Positions 13,761-24,186 are shown, counted from the first letter of the stretch. The stretch is 64,000 bases of DNA from Enoplolaimus lenunculus (GCA_030248215.1 JASANG010003686.1:33654-97653); one strand, 5' to 3'. The notes: a model not told the origin generated them from the letters alone. Program-made: numbers and translations.

Positions 13761-14910
13761 CAAAAATCAAGTAAATCAAATCGTTCCAATACAACATGGC
13801 CACCCGGAACTACTGTACTCACCTGCTCTACTGAATGCATTAGCACCCTTGGCATCTCCAGAGTCAATGAGTACAACACTGGCAACAACGGCGAACACAG
13901 GATCAATAACTAGCGATAATTTTAGCGCAGATGATAGCCGGCAAAGTATGAATCATCTGAGAAGAAGCAGATCTAAGTCTAGATTGTTGAGCTCTCATGG
14001 TAATGCCGTCGCCCCTCTCCATTCAAACTACCGTACGAAATCCAAAATTGCCTTACTTCGTCATCAAAAAGCCTTGCCGGAATCCGATTACTACTGTAAT
14101 AGTCATACTTTGCAACACAATTCAAATTGTAATAGTGATTGTCAAATTAATGACATAGCTAGTGGGGAAAACGACAAATTACTAGGTGAGGCGCGATGTA
14201 CGTGTCCCGCAGTAACCTTGCAACACGCTAGTGGCGCAGGAGTGGCAGAGCTTCCACTAAAGGCTGGACATAACAATTTTTACGACGAGTCTAAACCTGA
14301 ATCAGAAATCATGTCAAATCAATCGGGTCAAAACGATGAAAATGTTAGCTTACTTCGATCTCTTAATGCTAATTATGGTTCAGCAAACTCAGATCAAGAC
14401 CAAATCGTGACAAGCGCTAGCTCTGATGCTCAAGTAACAGACATCGGCAGCATATCAACTGGAAAACTCTATCAACCACAAAACGAACAGCGACTATACG
14501 CGTCGAACACGGCTCGTGCTCATGATCTCGCGGCTTCCGCCGACATCGCACAAATCCACTGTGCCACACAGCCGGTACTGCACGCTGCGATTCGTGAAAC
14601 GTACAGTTGCCCATTGAATCCGTTTGATGCGCCACCGCAAGTGACTGCACCAGCTAACGCGTTGCTACCAGTCCGCGATTTGTCGAACGTATTTATTCAG
14701 CGCAGTGCAGACGAAGTTATACTTTGTTTGCTAAACATTGAACGATCTGTGTTGAAAATTCGCAAAGATTTATATTCATTTATGCCTAAAAATTCAATTG
14801 CCGAAGGTTGGATGATAATTATAGGAAGGCTTGAATGGGTATCTATGATAATTTATCTGGGCGCTGTTTTTTCGGCGGTTATGATGTTTTTCTTTCACGG
14901 GTGGTATTAA
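2718..14910 (+). CDS. Cys-loop ligand-gated ion channel subunit, nicotinic acetylcholine receptor-like (5' exons missing)
   Basis: A pentameric neurotransmitter-gated channel subunit of the plasma membrane. Seven exons join in phase (2718-2762, 3356-3465, 4274-4405, 5371-5534, 6377-6667, 7034-7368, 13300-14910), giving 895 visible residues and a stop. Exons of exactly 45 and 110 bases are the classical exons 3 and 4 of animal nicotinic receptor genes. Seen in order: loop-D region (WQDEFLQWNPKDFGDI), Cys-loop with 13 residues between cysteines, FGPWAY motif, M1, M2, VPLIG before M3, a long cytoplasmic loop with polyglutamine, the MA helix and M4. The vicinal cysteine pair of alpha subunits is absent, so this is a non-alpha or orphan subunit. 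M2 carries Ala at -1' and Arg at 2' instead of the usual Glu and Thr/Ser, and the M2-M3 linker is about 11 residues longer than usual. Ligand and ion selectivity cannot be assigned. Confidence 0.9.
2829..2996. mobile_element. CpG-rich foldback MITE, copy 1
   Basis: The termini GCGCTATAC and GTATAGCGC are inverted. The interior is rich in GACGG/CCGTC words (GGCGCCGTA, GACGGACGGTGACGG) unlike the AT-rich surroundings. Three more copies lie at 19794-20019, 33042-33207 and 45784-45935. Confidence 0.7.
3356..3465 (+). CDS. Receptor exon, 110 bp (loop D to loop A)
   Basis: Exactly 110 bases, phase 0 to 2, donor gtgagt. It encodes FWQDEFLQWNPKDFGD then ITETFFPSESIWTPEISAYY, aligning with the W-x-D-x-x-L-x-W-x-P and I-W-x-P-D segments of the ligand-binding domain. 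The loop-A Asp of WxPD is Glu here. Confidence 0.9.
3466..4273 (+). other. Receptor intron
   Basis: No exon or transposon recognised. The simple TCGCTTCGCT word occurs near 3620 and 3743; the same word recurs elsewhere in non-coding parts of the window. Confidence 0.5.
4274..4405 (+). CDS. Receptor exon, first half of the Cys-loop
   Basis: The acceptor ttgttgcag lies before 4274 and the donor gtaagt after 4405; phase 2 to 2. It encodes YTGGVRYFSPFAVKNLC and then HVDVKYFPFDK, including the first Cys-loop cysteine and the FPFD turn. The second cysteine is in the next exon. Confidence 0.9.
4406..5370 (+). other. Receptor intron
   Basis: No exon seen. Near the 3' end (about 5281-5329) is a short dispersed sequence, GCTGGAACGTTGCCC followed by TACGTATGTGGGGCATTCC. 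It recurs in degenerate form near 17597-17640 and, in part, near 17264-17290. Confidence 0.4.
5371..5534 (+). CDS. Receptor exon, end of Cys-loop to loop C
   Basis: Acceptor atattttcag, donor gtataa; phase 2 to 1. It completes the Cys-loop (KQVC) and gives FGPWAY and an aspartate/asparagine-rich stretch ending DFYDNQEWNLEK. The loop-C region continues into the next exon and has no CC pair. Confidence 0.9.
5535..6376 (+). other. Receptor intron with a dispersed repeat fragment
   Basis: About 5635-5800 resembles sequences near 31490-31690, 34650-34790 and 49690-49830. Shared words are AAAAGGCATACAA, GAAAATTTTCTGG and a G-rich run followed by AATTTTTTT. It is probably an old non-autonomous repeat. 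Near 6245-6275 are two or three TTAGGC units. Confidence 0.4.
6377..6667 (+). CDS. Receptor exon, M1 and M2
   Basis: Acceptor tttag, strong donor gtatgt; phase 1 to 1. M1 reads FNLVLPTAIISLVSVIGF and M2 reads LGIMTILSMTMLLLAVV, with the gate Leu at 9'. The intracellular end is RDAKFR rather than GEKxT. A linker with SKQEGKRGSSSS precedes VPLIG. Confidence 0.9.
7034..7368 (+). CDS. Receptor exon, M3 and start of cytoplasmic loop
   Basis: Acceptor attgcag, donor gtaagt; phase 1 to 0. M3 is YYFSLLSIIGIGTVTSSLF, followed by the conserved-type AVPSWLMWM. A Pro4 run, a short polyQ and three HTQQ-type repeats follow. Confidence 0.9.
9121..9312. mobile_element. Inverted-repeat MITE
   Basis: The two ends are about 40-base inverted copies. 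Each has ACGTTGCGTTTTT, then a GG-rich CCCCCTTATTTAG motif. Nothing is coded between them. Confidence 0.65.
9815..9995 (-). mobile_element. TTAGGC-bearing MITE, inverted copy
   Basis: It ends GGGCCTATTCTATACATTGGC, the inverse of the end seen at 15063. The interior carries degenerate TTAGGC units (TTAGGCATAGGCTTAGG). The left edge is uncertain. Confidence 0.5.
10276..10545. mobile_element. Inverted-repeat element, 'GGAGGTAC' family, copy 1
   Basis: The ends CGGAGGTACGGAATTTGGAC and, inverted, GGGTCCATATTCCGTACCTC face each other. The inner parts (GAGCTGAATTCAACG with GTTGAACTCAGCGCG) are also inverted, so the terminal repeats run about 100 bases. Confidence 0.7.
10738..11110. repeat. Tandem duplication, two units of about 189 bp
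   Basis: Unit one starts at 10738 and unit two at 10927. Both contain TGCACAATTTGTTTTTCCTG, CCCGCCCAAC and TTTGAATTCCGGGAATTTC and end TTTTTTACAAAAGCT. They differ at only a few percent of sites, so the duplication is recent. Confidence 0.85.
11386..11782. mobile_element. Inverted-repeat element, 'GGAGGTAC' family, copy 2
   Basis: It begins CGGCGGAGGTACTAAATATG and ends with GTACCTCCGCCG. Subterminal GCTGAGTTCAACGGT is matched inverted by ACCGTTGAATTCAGC. It shares ends with the copy at 10276 but has a different interior. Confidence 0.7.
11975..12060. repeat. 29-bp tandem repeat, nearly three units
   Basis: The unit AAAGTAATGTTGAAATAAAT plus CTGAAAATG is repeated head to tail. The third unit is slightly diverged. 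Confidence 0.9.
13300..14910 (+). CDS. Receptor last exon: polyQ cytoplasmic loop, MA helix and M4
   Basis: The acceptor tttattttcag precedes 13300, and phase 0 matches the exon ending at 7368. About 536 residues: a low-complexity intracellular loop with some 60 consecutive glutamines (13573-13760), Ser/Asn-rich sequence, an amphipathic MA-like segment near ADEVILCLLNIERSVLKIRK, then M4 (WVSMIIYLGAVFSAVMMFFF) and the stop after HGWY. The loop is several times longer than in typical subunits. Confidence 0.9.
13573..13760. repeat. CAA/CAG polyglutamine tract
   Basis: A mixed CAA/CAG run with CAG clusters at both sides, in frame with the receptor. The other five frames of this run give spurious poly-Val/Leu/Cys/Ala frames. 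Confidence 0.95.
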
Positions 14911-14951
14911 AAAATATGCTATTTATCTATGCACATCAGGGTTTTTGTAGC

Positions 14952-14957
14952 AATAAA
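14952..14957 (+). terminator. Probable polyadenylation signal of the receptor gene
   Basis: AATAAA 42 bases after the stop codon at 14910, in AT-rich sequence. Confidence 0.55.
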
Positions 14958-15062
14958 ATATTAATTAAGGTTTTACCACAGCCATTTACTACAGTGTACT
15001 TTTTGCAAATCGTATCATAACAGCATTTTTGCGTTTTGAACAAAGCGGTTATATTGATGCTA

Positions 15063-15259
15063 AGGCCCATGTATAGAACAAGGCCGGAACAGTAGTATAA
15101 GCATATTCCTAAGCGTAAGCCTAAGCCTAATCCTAAGCCTAAGCACATGGATGAGCTTATTCAAAAGCCTAAGCCTAAGCAAAAAATTAGTTTAAAGCTT
15201 AAACTGACTTTATTATAGCCCCTCCGGAACACGATCCGGCCATGTTCTATACATAGGCC
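15063..15259 (+). mobile_element. TTAGGC-bearing MITE, best copy
   Basis: The ends GGCCCATGTATAGAAC and, inverted, GTTCTATACATAGGCC are clear terminal repeats. The interior has AAGCCTAAGCCTAATCC-type hexamers (TTAGGC on the other strand) and CAAAAAATTAGTTTAAAGC. Relatives lie near 9815, 28690, 30023 and 52925. Confidence 0.7.
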
Positions 15260-15439
15260 GAAAATAGTATTTAACTAAAAAAGCTAAAATCATTCGCTTA
15301 ATGGGGTTTTGCTATACCAGAGTTTTTTTGCATGCGAAAAGCGTTTTTAAAACATTCTATGTGAAACGCGTAAAACCTTTAAAGTCATATACACATATAT
15401 ACTGCAATGTTTTTACATTATAATTTAGGGGAACAGGTA

Positions 15440-15740
15440 CTATCCAGGGTGTTAACGGGCACTAAAAATAACGGAAATGGATAGTGATCGAAATAACGGA
15501 GTGGCAAAATCTTTCTCCCAACACTATTGAGCCGTGAAAATGTGCGCAGGGCTTTCTAATACTTTAAAGAAAAATGGTGGATGCACGGAAATTATTAAGA
15601 TTTTATAAACAAATTTCGTAATTTTATTTCGTTTCGAACAATTGCAGCATATCTGTAATGAAAAATTGCGAGATATACGTGATTTCTAACAAATTTTGAG
15701 CGTAAACACAACAATTTTCAGCATTTCTTTTACGAAAACA
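15440..15740. repeat. Dispersed repeat shared with 44200-44405
   Basis: Both copies contain ATGGTGGATGC/ATGGCGGATGC, TTTCGAAC-ATTGCAGCA and CTAA-ATTTTGA-CGTAAA in the same order. The start (GTTAACGGGCACTAAAAATAA) also resembles 42970-43010. No coding capacity. Confidence 0.45.
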
Positions 15741-18020
15741 AATACCGATTTTTTTCGGAAACCAAAACGAATATCCGATTACACCATGGTACTATCGCAA
15801 TGTGTTTACAAGAATTTAGTTGAGCATTGTACAGTGAAACAGGCGGTCAATCAAATTAGTTGAAACTCCAAATTTTTAGTCAAGCTGAAATGTGATAAAA
15901 TCATGAAAATCGAACCGTTTTACGCAAGTAAGCGCAAGCTGGTAGGATATTCTATTACAAAGAGAGGTGTTTTAAATTCTCGGTCCAAACGGTCGTGATT
16001 AACCGAATCTATGCAGTCCTAACCAACCATAAGCCTAAGTTGAAGTTGTGTCTTGAAAAATCCAGTATCGATAAATGCGCGGACCGATTTTGCACTATTT
16101 AAATTGTTACCTCAATTTCAACAAGCAAAACTTTTCTAACATTGTTAGTGCAACATCAATTCTTCCTTTGGCTCCAGTTCAGCTATAGAAACTTAGTAAG
16201 TTAGCCTTGCCGCAATGATAAAATTTTATCAACATTTTGCTGCGTATTATAAAATTAACTATGTCAAACATCGTGTCATGGATCGGCTTCAAAATAAAAC
16301 GGTATATTAAACGATTTTCGCGTTTCAAACAGCATCTTCGAATACGCTTTTTGTTATGCGGACAAACTTCAAAATTAATCGCAAGTGGTAGAAAGCATTC
16401 GAGTACGCATGGCATTTTTGTTTACGACACGATAACCGTTTTGTAGTGTTGACACGGTTTTCACATATTGAAACTTTACTTCACTTCCGCGTCGCACTGC
16501 ATAAAAACCTTCACTTCTCGATTGCCAATGTCAATTTCTACATTTCGTACACAAATTAAAGTAAACGAGGCACAATCTGTACACTAACCATTGCATTGAG
16601 TTTTACCTCGCAACCCCTCCTCGTCAACCACCCCTCATATACATTCCAAGTATTAATAGCTCACCCCTCGCTACGACATAAAGTGAAAAACAATACACCA
16701 TTTTTCTTCGCATTATTAAAGTCTACTTACTACCTTACCTACCAATATTTTTATTTTTTCAAAAATTTTAAACATTTATATTCTGTTTCCATTGCAAGTT
16801 TGAAAAAACATCGTAATTAATATTCTATAACCAGATCATTCCGAACCCGTAAAACAGTTGGTACGTATTGTTATTTTTACTCCTGTGCGTAAAAACTGGT
16901 TAACAGCCTATTTAAATTCTGGTTAACATATTCTTAAAAAGAAAATTGGGTTTTAAAAGCGATCGGGCAAAAAAGTTGGCAAAAGTTTACGTTTATTGGT
17001 AGTACACATAAAGCTGAATATTGTTTTCTGATATTTTATGTTTTTGACCGTTTAATTTAACTCACTTTTGATTTGAGTTGATGGTATAATTTTTACTACA
17101 GAGATCGTAGGTACGATTGCAGTGACACTACGAGCCGTTGGACTTTGCCCAATGCGCAAAACTATTAGTTAATGTATAAAAATCTGTGCAAATTTTCTAA
17201 TTATAGAACGACGACATTTGCTGTGAATATTGTAAACAAAGTATGGTGCAAACTTGCCCTTAATGCGTATATGTGGGGTATTCCAGCTTTAATAAATACT
17301 AGTCAATCGCTGTATGTGTCTACTGTTCTTGTGGATTTTTTGCTCTCTATTCAATTCCAACTCAAAATTTGTTATGTGTGGATCTGGTGAATGAAGAAAC
17401 CCGTTATCTCAGATAACTCCGAACTGAATAATACTGGTCCCAAATTAAAACGTTCTACTTAATAATTACATACACAGTCTAAACAGGGCGTCAAACTGGA
17501 GAGTACACGTTGGAAAAACAAATTTTCTACTTGAATCTTTGTATCACCACAAAAGTCATATTAACAAATTTGTATACCACACGCATATCTAAATCAGCTG
17601 GAACGCTGTCCTAAATACGTATGTGAGGCTTTCCAACTTTAAGGTGTTTTCATTTGCTAGCAAAATAAGAACGCTTTTTCCGAAACGCAAGAGGATTTTG
17701 TATTTAGGTCTGCCTCGCATTTGAAACCGAAAAAAGTTTTAGACCTACTACTGCTAAAAGAGCAAAGAGTTTGGCTTTCTCAGAGGGACCCCGACCAACC
17801 TTCAGGCGTTGCCGTGTGCAAATTTTGCCAGGCGGTTTACCTAAATTCACCTGCGAGTATTTAAGTGTATCACAATACGTTTGACGGTCCTCTGCGACAA
17901 CTTGTGCTTGCCTTACTTTTGTCAACAGTCAACAAACATTATGTTTAATTTGATACAAGCGAAAAGCTATCCCACACATTCCGGATTATTTTTCTAACCC
18001 TGAGCTTAGGTATAGGCTTA

Positions 18021-18883
18021 CTGTAGCAACCTCAATAAGAGGGGGTGCGACTGATATTTATTTGGCCTCCCCAGAAGGAACCCCTTGTTATTCAGTTGCA
18101 GACTGTTATTTACTTTTAACCCGCCCTTCGTTACTGGTGTATATCCGGTATTGCAACCACGGTTGATTTTTTCCGGAAAAATTGAGTTGATCGGAAAAAC
18201 GGTTTCTTCCGTTTTTTCCGGAACAAACGGAAAAAATGGAAAAATTCAAAACCATGTGCTAATGCATCCGCTTGTGCAAAAACGTATATGGATGATTTGT
18301 TTATTGAAAAAATGATAGTGGAAGAATCAAATGACTATTTTAGTAAGTATCACCAGTTGATAACACTTGATGATGAGCATACTGCACATAGTACAGAGCT
18401 GTCATATCTAAAAAGGTGCACATGCCAACAACTGTCGCCACAAACTTGTGGGATTGAGTCCGGTAAAAATCTGCAAACAGGATTTGTAGTTTTATTGATA
18501 TATGAAAAATGAAGTTAATCAAAACTAGGCTTCGAACTATACGCGGAATATTACTGCAATAAATGTTGCATCAAAGAGCAGCAGAAAAATATCCAATAAA
18601 TATATCAAAACAAATGCTTTAAAGTTTGGAAACCTTTTGCATAGCATACAGAAAAAAACACACCCGCCACACAAACACAAAAAAAAAAAAAAGTTAATTT
18701 GGTACTGCAATCATTTATGCACTAGAATTTATAGAGATAATTGAAATTTATTGCCTCTACTTAGGATTTAGGAACTCTATCCGCTTACGGACTCTATACT
18801 ATTTAGGGATACGGACTACTATCGATTGGGACTCAAAACGGTGCCCCCGCTCTTATTCCCCCTCTTATTCGGGTCACTACAGC
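18021..18883. mobile_element. MITE with GTAGTGACCC ends, long copy
   Basis: The left end CTGTAGCAACCTCAATAAGA and right end CTCTTATTCGGGTCACTAC are inverted. The inner flanks match both inner flanks of the 403-bp copy at 52471-52873. The middle (about 18150-18730) is not shared, which suggests an internal insertion or an older, longer form. Confidence 0.6.
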
Positions 18884-18973
18884 AGGCTTTTCCTTAGGTT
18901 GCAGCGGAAAACGTAAGTCTAAGCCTAAGTATATTTTATTAATCCTGTCATTATTTTGGGGTACTTTTTATGC

Positions 18974-19162
18974 CCTGCAAAAAAATGGTGAGTCAAATTG
19001 ACTCTCTCCGAAATAGGCTTTTCCGGACTACACAAACTGAGTCAAAATTCGACTCCGCTTAGTCGAATTTGACTCTGGCGGAGCCGAATTTTGACTCAGT
19101 TTGTGTAGTCCGGAAAAGCCTATTTCGGAGAGAGTCAATTTGACTCACCATTTTTTGCAGTG
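18974..19162. mobile_element. Near-perfect palindromic MITE
   Basis: Two arms of about 83 bases differ at one or two sites. Each runs CTGCAAAAAA, TGGTGAGTCAAATTGACTC, then TCCGAAATAGGCTTTTCC. A diverged half copy lies at 44408-44520. Such symmetry would form a long hairpin. Confidence 0.8.
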
Positions 19163-19793
19163 TGTAGGGGTAAAACAGTAAACCGTGAACGTTTACCGAT
19201 TTACACGCTATGATTTTCAAACGTTATGTTTTTTCGGTTAATTTTTATCTGCGTATGTGACCTCGGTCCCCTGGCAAAATTAATGGTCTCGTCAGTTGTT
19301 AACTTTTCCTTCCCCCCACAAATCGTCATACCTTAAATCTGGTGTTAGTGTTTTCTTTCCAGACGGGGCTCCGGAGCAAATATGGCTGTGCTAGGTTTTG
19401 ATATAGGTCAATGATTAAACGCCTTCAAATGAAATATGACGCCCTGGTGCTTTCCAGAACCAGCGATTGTGCGAGAGATGGAATTCAGGCTGGTTAAGCA
19501 GATTGCAATTTAAAGAATGTTTTATGCGGCAGTTTTGCCAATTTTGAGGTCATAGCAGTATTGCATTATTCGTGACTTGTATTGCAGGAAACTGAAAATT
19601 TTTCGCATTAAAGATAGCAACGGAATTTTTCCCATTAAAACAGGAAATAAACATTTTTCGATAACGAGAGCAACTGACAACTTTTAGTAATATGGCTGTT
19701 TATATATATTACGCGTTCGAAACTTGTCCAACGGCACATATTTTAAGCTTAGAGTTGTACTTTTAATGAACAAGTTGAAGTCGAGTTAGAGTT

Positions 19794-20019
19794 GCGTTAT
19801 ATTTGACGTCCGGTGACGTGCGTTACCCGTACGGCGCCGGCCGTCCCCGTGCGTCACCCGAACGGCGCCGTCCGTCACCGTTCGTCACCATACGTTATCG
19901 TACGTAAGTTATTTCTGTACGATAACGCAAGGTGACGGACGGCGCCGTACGAGTGACGGACGGAGCCGGACGGCACCGTGCGGGTGACGAACGGCGCCGC
20001 ACGTCAAAAAATGTAGCGC
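19794..20019. mobile_element. CpG-rich foldback MITE, copy 2
   Basis: The largest copy. Arms of roughly 100 bases (19794-19905 and 19921-20019) are inverted, rich in CCGTCACC and GGCGCCG, joined by a short AT-rich loop. Ends GCGTTATATTTGACG and CGTCAAAAAATGTAGCGC. Confidence 0.75.
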
Positions 20020-20295
20020 AAGCCTTAAAGTTTCCCACATTGGAAACAAGCATAATTTGATTGAATCATATTGTTAACGATTTGTCAATTCTATTTTAAG
20101 TACCAATAAGCAATCATTTAATGTGCACTACTTTTAGTGAATGAAATTCTTCTGTGAGAAGGAACATCGCCTCCGTCTGCAACCCGACACTGGTAACATA
20201 TGCTCTGGAAGCAATAAACGCAACCCCAACACAAACCGTTTGCGACCAAATGACATTTCAACTTCCCAGCATATCGAAGATATTTCGGTTGTGGA

Positions 20296-20421
20296 ATGAA
20301 AAACACGACACAAATGTTTCAACATTTTTTCATTCTGTTTGTTTTTTCAATGGTATGCACTTCGTCAGGCAGGACAGATGCGGATCCAGTCGGGGGGCTG
20401 GAGATTTCTTGGTTAAAATTG
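20296..20421 (+). CDS. Possible first exon with signal peptide (doubtful)
   Basis: A start codon is followed by a hydrophobic stretch (FFILFVFSMVCTSSG) typical of a secretory signal. An in-frame donor, gtaagc, follows at 20422. Phase 0 at the donor does not fit the methyltransferase exon at 25645, and no partner exon was found. It may be chance. Confidence 0.2.
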
Positions 20422-22598
20422 GTAAGCCGTAAATTGACAAGAGGGTTACTAGGGGTCCTATACAATTTAACTCGTCATGTTTTCATACGATTTTTACCGT
20501 TTTCGCGAAATTTTTTCTCTTCAAACATTTAGCAGCATCTTCGGTGTCGAATTCTGACAAATTTCTGTATAATGTCTCAAAAACTAAACAAAACGTTTGG
20601 TGTAGCATTTTATATACATTGTATATGCGCCCCGCCCATCAGAAATTTTTGCATCCTCTGCTGCACTTCATGCCATAACCTTAGAAATTGGCTAAAACCC
20701 ACGCCCGCAGCCCCACTGCAGAAAAGAAACGAGACCTATGCCATCAGTCTTGGAGAAATTTTCGCCCTCAAGCGAAATATTTAGGTATGATTTAAAGAAC
20801 TCTATGTTAGCAAAACTTTCTTTGCTTCAGCCAGAGCTGTTCTTGTGCCCTTTTAAACTGCAGAAACAACGCTTTGTAACTACGTGGGTGTAGGCGAGAT
20901 TGGCAACCCCACTCTTGCAAAAGTTTTCACTCCGGATCCGAAAATTATTAGTTCAACAATTTTATGTTGATATCCGTATCTGGTTTACGTATACGGTATA
21001 AACCTACCAGATACCTACCGGATACTTACGGATGTGGTGCCGAATATCATAAAACTGCTTTTTAGTGAGCGTCTTTAACATCTCATGTTTTGATACGTGT
21101 GAGCTACTTATAATTATGTAAGCGAGCGAAAGTTAAACGAATTTTTGCATTAAACTATTTCAGTTTATCATCCGACGGCAATTAAGAACTTTACAACAGA
21201 CGACACCTTGAGCACGCTAAAAATACAGCGAGAAAAGATTATTTTAATATATACAATATCCTATATCTGGTTCCATTTCCGCTAAAAATTCCATTTCCGT
21301 ATTCGGCTCTGGAGGCAATAGTTGAAAAAATATTGCGACCGAAGCGGTCGAGAAACCAGAATGGAACTGTAAGTGGAGCGTTGTGCCTAATGGGACCCCA
21401 TAAGACCGAGTAGGACGGATTTGGCCGCCCATACGTCAGGCTCCCTATGGGGCAAAATAGGACACAATTGGAAGAAGACTTTTTCTCGGTACGAAATTTT
21501 TACCTCAAACGTAGAGCTGAAATTTTTTCTGACAGACTAAGTTTGTAAAATTTTTTATGGTGCATCGAGTTTTTCTTGTCGGCCGTGTGTTAATTTTAAT
21601 TAAAATGTGCTGAATAGGTCGCAAGAGCAAAGAATAATTGCATAAAAAATATGGAACTTAAAATAAAACCCGCTGAATACCTGTTGTAAACATTTCATTT
21701 TATGTAACTGCTATTTTCGTGGGCCAGGTGGGGCAAAGTTTTATGTCGATCCGAGTGAGCCGCCTTTAAGATCGGAATTTCCGATGTGAACAGCGCAAAA
21801 TCCGTCAGGTCTGAATTTTCCAAACGAACCAAATATAATAGAGGTTCGAAGTTTAACTGTAAATATTAGAGAACCTTTTGTATCAAATCAAGCTAAGCCT
21901 CCCACGTTAAGTTTTCGCTTTTGGCTTAAAATTTTACTGCGATCATAAAAAACTGTCAGTTTGTTGACAACCTCAAGATTATTGTTTTTCCTGCAATCTG
22001 GTTGTTCGCTTCGCTATATTACCTATAAATCACTGCAGGGTTTCTCTAAACAAGGAGCGTACCAAGATGGTAGGGCAACTGAACCGTCCCCAATGGTAAT
22101 TATTGGCCACTGTGGTCGCTGGTTACCCAGTCTTAATTGTTAACAATCTAGAAATAGTATTTCAAAAACCAATATTTTATAATCGCTTATTTGGAGGCAA
22201 CTCCCAATTGCAAATTTTAATTTCTCGGTGCGACACTGAGGGTACATTTTTTAATAATTTGGGGGATTTTGTCAAATTACAGCTTTATTTTTTACACTTA
22301 ACGGCCATACGAAGTGACGTAAATTGAAGTTTTTGTTACTTACTGTTTTGTTTTAAAATGAATATAAAATATCAATTGTTAGCGTAAACAGCTGGCGTAT
22401 GGATAAGCCAATTTAAGCTGAAAACCAGATTCTCGTACGCTATTATAGCTTAATTGAATTAGGGCTCAATTTTATAGAAGACATGTAGCACTTGTGATTT
22501 AAAATTGTTAAATTAATAATCCACGGTACAGTCGTTGGTCTGGTTACAATTCCAGCTCCAGCAGAATATTGACCTCGAACTCCGTCAGCAACATTTTA

Positions 22599-23276
22599 TG
22601 CGGGGTTCACGTTATAACCGGGGCAGGTGGGACACGGTTTGTCCCATGTTGATTCGACGTCAACGTTAAAATTTGGGCACTTATGTCGGGTGAACAGACA
22701 AAACTCGAATGTCATATGACATTAGCTTACAAACCACCGCTCTCAAACGATCAATGTGTACAAGGGACGGTATGTCATGTGACACTGTCGGACATTTATG
22801 CGAATATCATATGATATTCCAAAATTTCAACGAATATCATATGATATTCCGCGGGACAGTGTAACCTTAGGGTACTAATAAATGAATGAAAAGTTGGACG
22901 GCAGAGGCACAAACCTGCTTTAAATACCAAATACATGCCTGCAAATCATTTTCGACACAAAATCGCTTAAAACCACAGCTTCATAATTCAAAAATCCAAA
23001 TTTCAAATTCTAGTATCATATGATATTCAACAGGACAATTTGGGTATGTTACCTCAACTACGCAGACATTTGAAAATATATCATATGATATTCGCAGACA
23101 ATACCTCGAATATCATATGATATTGAAGGACAAAAGGTGACCTACACATGATATTAGCAGACAAATACGAATTTTTGAATACGATATGGGGTCTACAAGC
23201 AGACAAAGTCTGACCCAATGGTCTAATAGGGACAAAACGTGTCCCAAGCTGCCCCGGTTATAACGTGAACCCCGCA
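22599..23276. mobile_element. Harbinger-like MITE with TTA target duplication, copy 1
   Basis: The terminal repeats TGCGGGGTTCACGTTATAAC are flanked by TTA (22596-22598) and TTA (23277-23279), the 3-base duplication typical of PIF/Harbinger. The interior holds several copies of the 18-base palindrome GAATATCATATGATATTC and of GGACA/AGACA words. No transposase is coded. Confidence 0.85.
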
Positions 23277-24186
23277 TTAACCCGAGGTTTTCACAAATTC
23301 GATATTGAAGTATATATTTTGTATTAAAAATTATTCGTTTCGTAAATATTTAAATTTATAAACGATGGCAACACCTAACACCCCTGTATTTAAATCGAGT
23401 AATTTTTTATTTCAAGTATATATTATTTTTAGGCTTAAAAACTGCCAAATTCGACGAATAATTCCTAATTAGAATTATATCATTACAAAATATTTAGTCT
23501 GGCGCTGTTTGACGTAATAATAAGCAAGTTGTAATGTTTGATGGTGTCCGATTTATTACTAGGCGTAAGTTTTACCGTTACTCAGCTATTGCCTTCAAAC
23601 GAAAGACATTGGGTTAGAGGTTGCCCTTAGTCGTTTATCGGTGTCACGGTATACCCGCTCTCGGTATGATTCTTCCCCCCCCCGTTTAATTCTTCCTCCC
23701 AGACTTTTTAACTAAATTAGAGCAGATTAATTTTCCTCGCTCACGATATAATTTTCCCCTCCCCGTATATTTCCCTGACACCAGTCATGGTAAATTTGTT
23801 CCTGTGTTCGATTCCACCCCTTTACACCGACATCTTCTCAAACAATTGCGCAGTTTGTTTCAGAATACCAATTTCATAAAATTTGAATATTGCCTTTCGA
23901 CCTGGAAAAATAACAAAATTTGCTACTGTAAGAAGTCCATGTGCCCAAAGATTACAGTTAATGTGTACATAATGCATATTTAAATATAACGGTGCTGAAT
24001 ATACAAGCCAGTTGGCATTTTAATTTATATCGAAAATAGTTAAACCAAAGGTTGGGAAAGGATTAAATTGGTATAATTCAACTTTTAACAAAAATTATAC
24101 AGGGCAAGAATTAATAAACCGCGTTTTTATTGAGGAAAAATTAATAATCCGGCATGTGGTGAAGAATTGAACTGGTTTAATTCTTC

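Noticed and set aside
13547-13906. Minus-strand frames of poly-Val, poly-Leu and poly-Cys
   Set aside because: Antisense shadows of the CAA/CAG tract in the receptor's last exon.
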